Shown piece after piece: positions 52,421-59,277 of a stretch of DNA of 64,000 nucleotides (positions within the stretch are counted from its first letter, which is position 1; every line of letters starts with the position of its first letter). The DNA is taken from positions 3,100,001-3,164,000 of the forward strand of contig NZ_JAJNEL010000001.1 of assembly GCF_029428675.1 (NCBI RefSeq), read 5' to 3'. The notes beneath the pieces are model-generated. The model did no database searches, was not told the DNA's origin, and worked only from the letters and a program-made list of their open reading frames with translations. The DNA comes from Streptomyces sp. JH14 (GTDB lineage: Bacteria; Actinomycetota; Actinomycetes; Streptomycetales; Streptomycetaceae). Position numbers and translations under genes: made by a program.

Positions 52421-53791
52421 GTGCCGCTTGACCCGACCTACCCGGTAGCCACCTGGGCGGACCTCGCCAACCTTCCAGCCCCCCGCTGGATCGCACACCG
52501 AGGCGGCCGCTGGCTCGCGCCAGAGAACACTGTCGAGGCCTACCGGATGGCCGCGGAGCTGGGCATCGACGCGATCGAGATCGACGTCTACCGGCTCCAG
52601 GACGGCGGCCTGGTCGTCATGCACGACAGCACCGCCGACCACACCAGCAACCTGACCGGGTCCACCGGCGGCCTGACCACCCCGGCCGTGCTGCGCGGCC
52701 GCATCGACGCGGGCACCTGGTTCTGCAACACCTGGCCCAACGACCTGCGGATCCCGCTGTTCGCGGACCTGCTCGCCGAGATGGGCGGCATCGTTCCACT
52801 GGTCGTCCACTGCAACAACGCCGGATCCGGGGCGGCGGCAGTCGCCGAGATCCAGCGGCAGGAGCGCGCGGACTCCGTCCTGGTCATGGCGTGGAACGAG
52901 ACCGAGCTGGCAGCGGCCCGCGCCGCGGGCATCCCGACGATCCTCCTCGACGAAGACGGCATCCTGTCCGGGCAGACCTACGAAGGCCTGCTCGCCGCCG
53001 GCACCGAGTACTTCGGCATCAACCCGGCCGTGGCGCAGGCCTCCACCATTCAGGCAGCAGCGGCAGCCGGGCTGAAGGTCATCGTCTACACCGTCAACCG
53101 CCGGGTGGACTACGCGGCCCTGCCACTGGCCTCCGTGTGGGCGGTCATCTCCGACGACCCCTGGTACGCCAGGACCACAGCGCCCATGCGCACCCGGGAC
53201 ATCTTCAGCGCGCAGACGTACTTCCACGGAATGCTCGGCATCGTCGACGGCAAAGAGGACCGCGGCCAGTTCCAGGCGCCAGCATGGTTCGGGCTCGACA
53301 CCTCCGGCACCCTGCACGCCGAGAACCTCGGCTACCTGGGGGTCATGCAGGGCTACCTCGGACCGCTGGGCGACGCGTTTACGCTCGACTTCGACTTCGT
53401 GCTCGACGCTGCAGACTCCGCAGGGTCGTCACTCCAGCTCGCGCTCACCACCGGCGACGTCGAATACGACGACGACGTCACCACCGGGGGCGCGCGGGCG
53501 GCTGGCTACAACATCCTGGTGCGCAGCAACGGGGCCGTCGACATCTTCAAGACCTACGGCGGCACCACACCAGCGACGAAACTCGGCGGAGTGGTCAGTG
53601 CCGCGCTCGTTCCCGGGACGGTGTACCACCTGCGGGTACAGGTAACGCCAGGCCAGATCACCGCCACACGGACCACCATTGGCGCGCCGAACAGCGTCAC
53701 GGTCACGGACGCCACATACCGGGGTGACATGTACCCCCACCTGGGAGTACGCGACGTCAAGGCCCGCTGGTCGGACCTCGTCGTCTCCTAA
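52421..53791 (+). CDS. Second GDPD-domain tail protein
   Basis: 456 residues; GTG at 52421 after AAAGGGGATTCA. The GDPD barrel occupies about 15-255: WIAHRGGRWLAPENTVEAYR, AIEIDVYRLQDGGLVVMHDS, and late VYTVNRRVDYAALPLASVWA. The E-x-D pair is intact, but the strand that normally carries E-x-K (LEAKG in the other copy) reads LVVHCNN, so the metal-binding Glu is missing. A C-terminal concanavalin-like beta domain (about 275-456) shares patterns with that of the first GDPD protein, such as TYRG near the end. Likely a teichoic-acid-binding or -cleaving tail protein. Confidence 0.85.
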   Translation: MPLDPTYPVATWADLANLPAPRWIAHRGGRWLAPENTVEAYRMAAELGIDAIEIDVYRLQDGGLVVMHDSTADHTSNLTGSTGGLTTPAVLRGRIDAGTWFCNTWPNDLRIPLFADLLAEMGGIVPLVVHCNNAGSGAAAVAEIQRQERADSVLVMAWNETELAAARAAGIPTILLDEDGILSGQTYEGLLAAGTEYFGINPAVAQASTIQAAAAAGLKVIVYTVNRRVDYAALPLASVWAVISDDPWYARTTAPMRTRDIFSAQTYFHGMLGIVDGKEDRGQFQAPAWFGLDTSGTLHAENLGYLGVMQGYLGPLGDAFTLDFDFVLDAADSAGSSLQLALTTGDVEYDDDVTTGGARAAGYNILVRSNGAVDIFKTYGGTTPATKLGGVVSAALVPGTVYHLRVQVTPGQITATRTTIGAPNSVTVTDATYRGDMYPHLGVRDVKARWSDLVVS

Positions 53792-53809
53792 GCCGCGTTC
53801 CATCCCACC

Positions 53810-53831
53810 GCCCCGAGCCGCCGGCCGGGGC
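53810..53831 (+). terminator. Hairpin before the endolysin gene
   Basis: GCCCCG (53810-53815) and CGGGGC (53826-53831) followed by CTTTC. Similar in design to the hairpin before the tube gene at 42957. Confidence 0.5.
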
Positions 53832-53854
53832 CTTTCGCATATCTGGAGATACGC

Positions 53855-54640
53855 ATGGCTGGTTCCGCAGCCGACGTCGCACGAGTCGCCACAGCCGAAG
53901 TCGGCTACCACGAAGGCAAGTCGGGCGGCCACTGGAACAACAAGCAGAAGTACTCCGGCGCCGTGCCGGGCCTGGAGTGGTCGGACTATCAGGCGTGGTG
54001 CTGCACCTTCACTACCTGGGTGTTCCAGACGGCCGGGATGCCGAGGGGCTCGTACCCGGTGACCGCGTCGTGCGCAATGGCGACGACCTGGTGGAAGCAG
54101 CAGAACAGGTGGTCGGAGTACCCGGCGATCGGCGCCCAGGTCATGTTCGGCCCCGGCGGCGGGTCCCACACGGGCGTGGTTATCGCCTACGACGCGACCA
54201 CCATCACCACGATCGAGGGCAACACGAACACCTCCGGGTCGGCCGAGGGCGACGGGGTGTACCGCAAGGTGCGACAGCGCCGCGACGCCTACGTGTACGG
54301 CTACGGCTACCCCGCCTACCCGGGCGGGATCGTCTCGGCCGACCCCAGCTGGAAGAGCCCCACCATTCCCAACCCCCCGTCCGAGGAGGACACCGACATG
54401 GGCCCCATCGACGTCTGGGCGTACCACGGGAAGCTCGGCGGCAAGCCGGACCCGCGTGACGCCTACGCCTACCTGCGCGACACCGAGGCCGCAGTGAAGC
54501 GGCTGGAGGCCCGCGTCAAGGAGCTGGAGTCGCATCCCCTCACCGACGCGCAGGTCGCCTCCATCGCGCAAGCCGTCGCCACCCACCCGGCACTGGCAGC
54601 CGCCATCGCCAACACCCTCGCCGCCCGACTGAAGGACTAA
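53855..54640 (+). CDS. Endolysin with CHAP domain
   Basis: 261 residues. The CHAP cysteine amidase/peptidase domain (about 1-155) shows YQAWCCTFTTWVFQTAG with catalytic Cys49, GGGSHTGVVIAYD with His105, and TIEGNTNTSGSAEGDGVY as the acidic third site. A proline linker leads to a C-terminal helical part with a predicted coiled coil (AAVKRLEARVKELESHPLTD), which may target the wall or multimerise. It has no signal peptide, so it depends on the holin that follows 2 bp after its stop. Confidence 0.92.
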   Translation: MAGSAADVARVATAEVGYHEGKSGGHWNNKQKYSGAVPGLEWSDYQAWCCTFTTWVFQTAGMPRGSYPVTASCAMATTWWKQQNRWSEYPAIGAQVMFGPGGGSHTGVVIAYDATTITTIEGNTNTSGSAEGDGVYRKVRQRRDAYVYGYGYPAYPGGIVSADPSWKSPTIPNPPSEEDTDMGPIDVWAYHGKLGGKPDPRDAYAYLRDTEAAVKRLEARVKELESHPLTDAQVASIAQAVATHPALAAAIANTLAARLKD

Positions 54641-54642
54641 CC

Positions 54643-54900
54643 ATGACCGACTTCCCCCTGCCCGACACGCAGACCGTCATCAAGAGCGCCAAGACGTATG
54701 GGCGCGACCTCCTCGAACGGGTGGTCGCCTCGTTCCTCGGTGGCTTCGTTGCCGGGTTCGTCATCACCCAGCCCCTCGACGGGGGCATGTGGTACACCGC
54801 CCTGTCCGGCGGGGTCGCCGCGGCGTTCTCCCTCGTGAAGGGCATCGTCGCGCGGCTGCGGGATGTCGCGAACTCCGCCTCGCTCGCCAAGGGTGTCTGA
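54643..54900 (+). CDS. Holin
   Basis: 85 residues with two membrane helices (SFLGGFVAGFVITQPLDGGM; ALSGGVAAAFSLVKGIVARL) and charged ends. Fits the r1t-like holin type and sits directly after the endolysin. It would form the lesion that releases the CHAP enzyme. Confidence 0.87.
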   Translation: MTDFPLPDTQTVIKSAKTYGRDLLERVVASFLGGFVAGFVITQPLDGGMWYTALSGGVAAAFSLVKGIVARLRDVANSASLAKGV

Positions 54901-54930
54901 GCTGCCCGCTGAGCGCCTCGGGAGAAATAA

Positions 54931-55197
54931 ATGGACGCTGCCATGGTCACCGCGCTGGGTGCACTGCTGGCCTCGCCGTTGGCCGCAGCAGCGGCCGTGT
55001 ACGGCTCCCGGGGCGCCACGAGAGCGACCCGGGAGGGCGGAGTCATCGGCGGATACGACAGCCTGACGTCCAAGCTCGCAGCTGAGCGGGACAAGGCAGA
55101 GAAGGACCAGACGGCGGCCGAACAGCGAGCCGCGGCACTGGAGTTGGAAGTGGCAAGGCTGCGGTTCATGGTCACCCAGCTCGGGGGGACGCCATGA
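54931..55197 (+). CDS. Membrane-anchored coiled-coil lysis protein
   Basis: 88 residues after GGGAGAAATAA. One N-terminal hydrophobic helix (MVTALGALLASPLAAAAAVY), then a charged coiled coil (LAAERDKAEKDQTAAEQRAA). Possibly a second holin-like or antiholin protein. It overlaps the next gene by 4 bp. Confidence 0.7.
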   Translation: MDAAMVTALGALLASPLAAAAAVYGSRGATRATREGGVIGGYDSLTSKLAAERDKAEKDQTAAEQRAAALELEVARLRFMVTQLGGTP

Positions 55198-55859
55198 CGA
55201 GAGCCGAGCGAATCCTCTACCGGCGCCGCTACCTCCTGTGGATCGTCGCCGGAATGCTCTTCCTTGGCGGCGGCCTCGCGGTCGCGTTCCTCCAGATTGG
55301 CCAGGCCGAGGCACGCGCGTCCGAGCTGGCCACCGAGGCGGACCGTCGCGGCGACGCCGTGACAACCCTGGCCACCGATGTACGGAAGCTGCGGTCGCAG
55401 ATCCAGGCGAAGGGTGGCACCCCGGCCGCACCGGATCCCGAGCAGGCGGTCGACGATTTGCCCGCCCGGGCCGAGGTGCCCGTACCGATCCCCGGGCCGC
55501 CCGGCCCGAAGGGCGACAAGGGCGACACAGGGGCAGCTGCCCCGACCATCACCCCGTCCCCGGGCCCGTCGGGCGCGGCCGGCCAAGCTGGCGCGGACTC
55601 CACCGTGCCCGGGCCGGCCGGACCCAAGGGCGACACCGGGGCTGTAGGCCCACCCGGGGCGGACGGCACGAACGGCCGCGACGGGACCAACGGGACCGAC
55701 GGTCGTGATGGGCAGACCTGCCCCGACGGGTACACCCTGCAGCCGCCCCCAGGGGATCCCGATGGGCTGATGTGCCGGCGCGATGCCCCGTCCACCCCTG
55801 ACGACCCGGCGAAGGGTCCGACGATCCTCGGCCTGCCAGCTGATCGGCGCCGCCCTTGA
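55194..55859 (+). CDS. Collagen-like single-pass membrane protein
   Basis: 221 residues. A basic N-terminus and one membrane helix (LLWIVAGMLFLGGGLAVAFL), a short coiled coil (about 45-75), then collagen-like Gly-X-Y runs (PGPPGPKGDKGDTG; GPAGPKGDTGAVGPPGADGT; NGRDGTNGTDGRDGQ) and a Cys-bracketed tail (CPDGYTLQPPPGD...MCRR). It would span the cell wall as a trimer. Last gene of the lysis cassette, so it may help disrupt the envelope; other roles are open. Confidence 0.82.
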   Translation: MTRAERILYRRRYLLWIVAGMLFLGGGLAVAFLQIGQAEARASELATEADRRGDAVTTLATDVRKLRSQIQAKGGTPAAPDPEQAVDDLPARAEVPVPIPGPPGPKGDKGDTGAAAPTITPSPGPSGAAGQAGADSTVPGPAGPKGDTGAVGPPGADGTNGRDGTNGTDGRDGQTCPDGYTLQPPPGDPDGLMCRRDAPSTPDDPAKGPTILGLPADRRRP

Positions 55860-55860
55860 T

Positions 55861-55963
55861 CACTTTCGTGGCACCGCGAAAGTGAAAACGCTTGTCACTT
55901 TGTCGCTGCCGACAAAGTGATCACGCCCCCTGCTCCGGCTACGGCCGGGGCGGGGGGCGTTTT
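55861..55963. terminator. Triple hairpin terminator at the end of the late operon
   Basis: Hairpin 1: CACTTTCG/CGAAAGTG (55861-55884). Hairpin 2: CACTTTGTCG/CGACAAAGTG with a 4-nt loop (55896-55919). Hairpin 3: ACGCCCCC with GGGGGCGT (55923-55960), followed by TTTT. It separates the late operon from the convergent GntR gene and could serve both. Confidence 0.9.
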
Positions 55964-55976
55964 CGCGCGTCCAGCG

Positions 55977-56252
55977 TCAGGTGCTGGCCGGCGGTTCGGC
56001 CTGCCGAGCAACGAACGTCCCAATTCCTGGCTCGGTATGGGTGAGCCCCTCCGCACGCAGCGCCCTGTGCACCTTCTGCCCGGTCGACGTGCTGATGCCG
56101 AACTCCTCGAGCATGTCGACCACGGACGGAATCCGGGACCGCGGCGGGTACGTCCCATCAGCGATGCGCTCCCGGATGATGTCCGCTACCTGCTTCCACC
56201 GGGCAATATCCGGTTCCCACTCGACCATGCGCCCAGCATTGGTGTAGGGCAC
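55977..56252 (-). CDS. GntR-family winged-helix regulator
   Basis: 91 residues on the minus strand from a GTG at 56252 (an ATG at 56228 is possible). The protein is one GntR DNA-binding domain: WKQVADIIRERIADGTYPPR, then RIPSVVDMLEEFGISTSTGQ and LRAEGLTHTEPGIGTFV. No effector domain follows. Reverse orientation near attR suggests expression in the lysogen. The spacer upstream contains TAGGTCTAGTAC, a partly palindromic candidate self-operator. Such short GntR proteins are common in Streptomyces integrative elements. Confidence 0.85.
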   Translation of the reverse strand: MPYTNAGRMVEWEPDIARWKQVADIIRERIADGTYPPRSRIPSVVDMLEEFGISTSTGQKVHRALRAEGLTHTEPGIGTFVARQAEPPAST

Positions 56253-56380
56253 CAGACCACGCGAGATGTACTAGACCTACCAGGGTGCACCATGGCGGGC
56301 ATATGGTGGTCGACACGAATAACCCCCGCGGCCGATGGCACGGCCCGGGGGTGCGGACACCAGCAACGGGAGCTGATGAC

Positions 56381-56668
56381 ATGAACGAGCCTACCGGGCA
56401 GGTGGCAGCCCAGCACAGGGCCATGGCCGTGCGGGGGGATCTACCGCCAGTCAACGAGCTCACCGAGCAGCAGCGCCGCGGGTGGCGGTGCGTCTGGTGC
56501 CGGTACCCCCTCACGGTGGGCGACGACATCGACCTCGGCGAGCAGCGCACCAGGCCGACCAACGGGGCCGCGTACTCGTGGTTCCCTCGCGCCTGCGCCG
56601 ACTCCAAGGCGTGCACGAAGCGGGCCGAGCAGCAGGCCGCCGACCCGCTGCACCGGGGGCGGGCATGA
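56381..56668 (+). CDS. Small zinc-type protein near attR
   Basis: 95 residues from the ATG at 56381 (GGGAGCTGATGAC upstream). RGWRCVWCRYPLTVGDDIDL and RACADSKACTKR give two Cys pairs. A GC hairpin (CCCCCG..CGGGGG) lies in its leader near 56322-56352. It overlaps the next gene by 4 bp. Function unknown; the place beside the attachment site makes a recombination role worth testing. Confidence 0.6.
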   Translation: MNEPTGQVAAQHRAMAVRGDLPPVNELTEQQRRGWRCVWCRYPLTVGDDIDLGEQRTRPTNGAAYSWFPRACADSKACTKRAEQQAADPLHRGRA

Positions 56669-56823
56669 AGACCGAGAGCACCGACATCATCACGCACGTC
56701 TGCTGGGACATGGACCCGGAAACTGCGGCGCGCTGCACTCGGGACCCCGGGCACGACGGGGACCACTTCGACCCGTACACCCGCGCGTCATGGGACCGCC
56801 CCGGAACCACCTGGCGCAGCTGA
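56665..56823 (+). CDS. 52-residue C/H-rich protein near attR
   Basis: ATG overlapping the previous stop. HVCWDMDPETAARCTRDPGH and DGDHFDPYTRASW form a C-C-H-H set seen in many small Streptomyces phage and plasmid proteins. Last phage gene before attR. Function unknown. Confidence 0.58.
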   Translation: MKTESTDIITHVCWDMDPETAARCTRDPGHDGDHFDPYTRASWDRPGTTWRS

Positions 56824-56886
56824 CTCCCGCCCGTACCCGAGGCCGGCGGCGGCCAGGGTGCGGGCGGGCTTATTGCTCGTCGACCG

Positions 56887-56916
56887 GAGCCCCGACTGCA
56901 CCCGCGGTCGGGGCTC
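56887..56916 (+). terminator. Hairpin at the right end
   Basis: GAGCCCCGAC (56887-56896) and GTCGGGGCTC (56907-56916), 10-nt loop. Probable terminator of the last two genes. The 260 bp from 56824 to attR holds no other gene. Confidence 0.75.
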
Positions 56917-57010
56917 TGCCGTGCCCGTTTCGCCCCCAACCTTGGAATCGAAGGCGTGGACGAGGGCCGCTCGCGCGCCACTCGGAACGGCTGCAAAACC
57001 GCAGGTCAGG

Positions 57011-57041
57011 GGGCATGACGTGCGTTACGCACGTCATGCCC
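57011..57041. repeat. Perfect 31-bp palindrome beside attR
   Basis: GGGCATGACGTGCGT and ACGCACGTCATGCCC with one central T. It ends 20 bp before the attP arm at 57061. No T-run follows on either side, so a protein-binding site (directionality factor, GntR protein or replication protein) is at least as likely as a terminator. Confidence 0.75.
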
Positions 57042-57060
57042 TCGGCCCGTTTCTGGTAGA

Positions 57061-57100
57061 GGTGTCTTAACCAGAGTTCCGGGTTCCCGGCACCCGTGCC
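57061..57100. other. attR of the prophage (core TTCCCG at 57084-57089)
   Basis: Phage arm GGTGTCTTAACCAGAGTTCC (57061-57080) then GGG, the core TTCCCG, and host tadA sequence GCACCCGTGCC. Its arm mirrors AAGACACC in attL, giving an imperfect 23-bp-per-arm dyad around TT in the reconstructed attP. Confidence 0.88.
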
Positions 57101-57664
57101 GCCGCTGATCAGATACGAGACCCGGGCCTCCACCAGCGCCCGCAGCACCCGGTCCCCACCCGGCGGCACGGTCCCCGCCGCAACCAGCTCCGCCAGCGAG
57201 AAGGCCCTGGGACGCACCACCCGCAGCGACAGACATGTGGAGCCGACGGACACCGGCGGCAGCACCGCATGCATCCGGGTCCCGTCCGGCAGCCGTGCGT
57301 CCACCCAGGGACGGGCGTCGTCCAGCCGCCGGCCTGCCACCGCCGCGAGCCTCTGCGCCAGCCTGCGCACAGCCGGAGCATCCCGAAAAGTCACCCCGGT
57401 GAGTTCGAGCCCGCCGCCCCGGTCCACCCAGACCCGATCCGGTGCGGACACCAGCACATCCGTCACCGCGGGATCGGCGAGCAGTGGTTCCAGTACCCCG
57501 GTGCCGACCAGTTCGCCACGCAACTCCTCTGCGGCGCCGAGCACTTCGGCATCGCCGAGCAGCCTGCCCTGGGCGCGCAGCGCGGCTGCCACCCCGGCCG
57601 GGGTCGGTGCGGCGCCGCTCTGCGCCAGCCGCTGCCGCACGGCGTCGAGCAGCGCGTCGGTCAT
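57084..57664 (-). pseudogene. tadA: N-terminal half of tadA ATPase, cut off by prophage
   Basis: Minus-strand host sequence from the start at 57664 (MTDALLDAVRQRLAQSGAAP) through the N-terminal domain (PAVTDVLVSAPDRVWVDRGG; VDARLPDGTRMHAVLPPVSV) to the first half of the P-loop (YLISGGTGAG). There the phage begins and the frame runs on as NPELWLRHLYQKR into phage DNA. The start overlaps the ssd stop by 4 bp. A stable N-terminal fragment might still be made from the ssd promoter, but it lacks the Walker A lysine, Walker B and the rest of the motor. Other half at 15646-16219. Confidence 0.93.
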
Positions 57665-58776
57665 GACGCACCGTCCCCGGCAACGCCTCCGGCGAGCGCC
57701 CGCTCCCAGAACGCCGTACAGAATCGAGCCAGCGGGCCGCGGGCGCTGCCGCCGGGCGGCCGGCCGCCGTCCTGGGCGGCCAGCAGCCCCGGCTCCAGCG
57801 GAAGTTCACCGGCGAGCGGCAGCCCCAGCGCATGGGCCACCCAGTGGTCGTCCAGCCCTGCCGCGTAGGGTCCGCGCGCCACCACCCGCAGGTCGCCGAG
57901 GACCATCGAGGTCATCGACGCCACCCGTTTCGCCGCAGCGACCGCCCGCAGTTCGCCGGGGACCACCAGCAGTCCGAGGTCCAGCTGAGCAAGCACCTCG
58001 GCCACCGACTCGTCCACCCGGCGCGGCAGATCGACGACCACCACCCCACCCAGCCTGCGCGCGGCCGCCAGCACCGCCTCCATGGCCGGTGGCGGAACGA
58101 CCACCCAGTCGTCGCGGCCCCAGCTGAGGACCCGCAGCCCGTGCAGCGCGGGCAGTGACTCCTCCAGGGCGCCCCCGCCCACCCGCCCTTTGGAGTGGGC
58201 GAAATCCGGCCACCTCATGCCCTCGGCCCGCTCGCCGCCGAGCAGCACATCGATGCCACCGCCCAGCGGATCGCCGTCGACCAGCATGGTCCGCCGCCCA
58301 CTTCTGGCCGCGGTCACGGCCAGCGCACAGGCCAGCGTCGACGCTCCCGCGCCACCCCTCCCGCCGATCACGCCGACGGTGAGCGCGGGCCGGCCCACGC
58401 CTTCCGCGGCATTGGCGATCTGATCGACGAGCCAGCTCTCCGCATCGGGCAGCCGCAGCACATATTCCGCCCCGATCTCCACGGCCTGCCGCCAGACGTC
58501 CGGGGCGTCCTGGTCGTGTCCGACGAGCATCACGCCCGGTCTGCGCGCGGCGCCCCGGCATCGCGCAGCCGCGTCGTCGCCCACCAGGACCATCGGGGCC
58601 TGCTCCCAGCCCCCTCTGCCCTCGGGCAGCGCGTGGTGGACCTCCGGCTCCGCTCCGGCGGCCGCGCACAGCCGCAGCAGATCGTCGAGCAGTTCCACAT
58701 CCTCGGTCACGATCAGCGGTCCGCCGCGTCGCCCTTCGGCGACCGGCAGACGGTCCCGTGCGATGGATTCGGCCAC
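57661..58776 (-). CDS. ssd: Septum-site/pilus ATPase-like protein Ssd (CpaE type)
   Basis: 371 residues. An N-terminal receiver-like domain (about 20-125, PLIVTEDVELLDDLLRLCAA) is followed by a MinD/CpaE-type P-loop domain. The deviant Walker A reads GVIGGRGGAGASTLACALAV, in which Arg and Ala replace both conserved lysines of K-G-G-x-G-K, so ATP binding may be lost. MLVDGDPLGGGIDVLLG is the Walker A' strand. The actinobacterial family is known as Ssd and sits at the head of tad operons, where CpaE-like proteins place the machinery at the pole. It is intact here, but everything downstream of tadA's first half is now 41 kb away. Confidence 0.87.
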   Translation of the reverse strand: MAESIARDRLPVAEGRRGGPLIVTEDVELLDDLLRLCAAAGAEPEVHHALPEGRGGWEQAPMVLVGDDAAARCRGAARRPGVMLVGHDQDAPDVWRQAVEIGAEYVLRLPDAESWLVDQIANAAEGVGRPALTVGVIGGRGGAGASTLACALAVTAARSGRRTMLVDGDPLGGGIDVLLGGERAEGMRWPDFAHSKGRVGGGALEESLPALHGLRVLSWGRDDWVVVPPPAMEAVLAAARRLGGVVVVDLPRRVDESVAEVLAQLDLGLLVVPGELRAVAAAKRVASMTSMVLGDLRVVARGPYAAGLDDHWVAHALGLPLAGELPLEPGLLAAQDGGRPPGGSARGPLARFCTAFWERALAGGVAGDGAS

Positions 58777-59277
58777 GGTCTCCGCCCCCTTCTCACTGCA
58801 CCTTCACCGCGGATTCGCAGCGATCTCGGAGCGTTCCGAGATCGGCGATATCCGGAACCCGCGGACTTCGCGGGTGGAATCACCGTGCAACGCCTCGGAA
58901 AATCTTGTGGATCTTGCTCAAAAACTGTGGACAACTCCACCGTTGTGAATATCTCCGTCACTCAAACCAGCGACTTCCGGAGAGCAGCCATTCCGTTACA
59001 CACTGTGACGAGTCACGACAGTTCGAGAGCGCCGAAAAATGGGCCGTCACGGCCGAGAAGGAGGCAGAATGCTTGGTTCCGAGCCCAAAAAGGCGTCCGG
59101 ACATGCGACGACCCCCGCCGGGGGGGAGAGCGGGGGTCGTCCCCACGGCCGACTCGGGGGGGGGAGGAGTCGGACCGGGTTAGCACGGTCGCGAACGATC
59201 CGTGACTTCCATGGTGTACCCGAGAGCCTTCTCAGGCAAACCCACGCGCCAGAGTTTACGCCGAATGGTGGGCCCCT
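58777..59277. other. Divergent intergenic region with G-rich hairpins
   Basis: 500 bp between ssd (minus) and the HAD gene (plus). The perfect hairpin GACGACCCCCGC (59107-59118) / GCGGGGGTCGTC (59130-59141) is followed by CCGACTC...GAGTCGG around a run of nine G (about 59149-59173). No ORF looks real. It could be a structured leader, an attenuator or a small RNA with its terminator. Confidence 0.6.

Larger units (their letters stand above)
16214..57089. mobile_element. Integrated siphovirus prophage with plasmid-like left half
   Basis: About 40.9 kb between matching TTCCCG cores. It contains a serine integrase, repressor/Cro switch, replication genes, an FtsK-like translocase, full head and tail morphogenesis sets, a lysis cassette and right-end regulators. 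All recognisable structural and lysis genes appear open, so it looks potentially functional. Excision at the cores restores host tadA in frame. Confidence 0.93.

Noticed and set aside
56960..57010. Possible tRNA (ACGGCTGCAAAACCGC resembles a tRNA-Cys anticodon arm)
   Set aside because: The anticodon stem cannot pair over 5 bp with a 7-base loop, and no acceptor or T-arm partner is found. The attachment site is in tadA, not a tRNA.
57075..57083. Alternative attachment core at AGTTCCGGG
   Set aside because: It does not match the left junction. Only TTCCCG at 57084-57089 is shared with 16214-16219 and restores the tadA frame.
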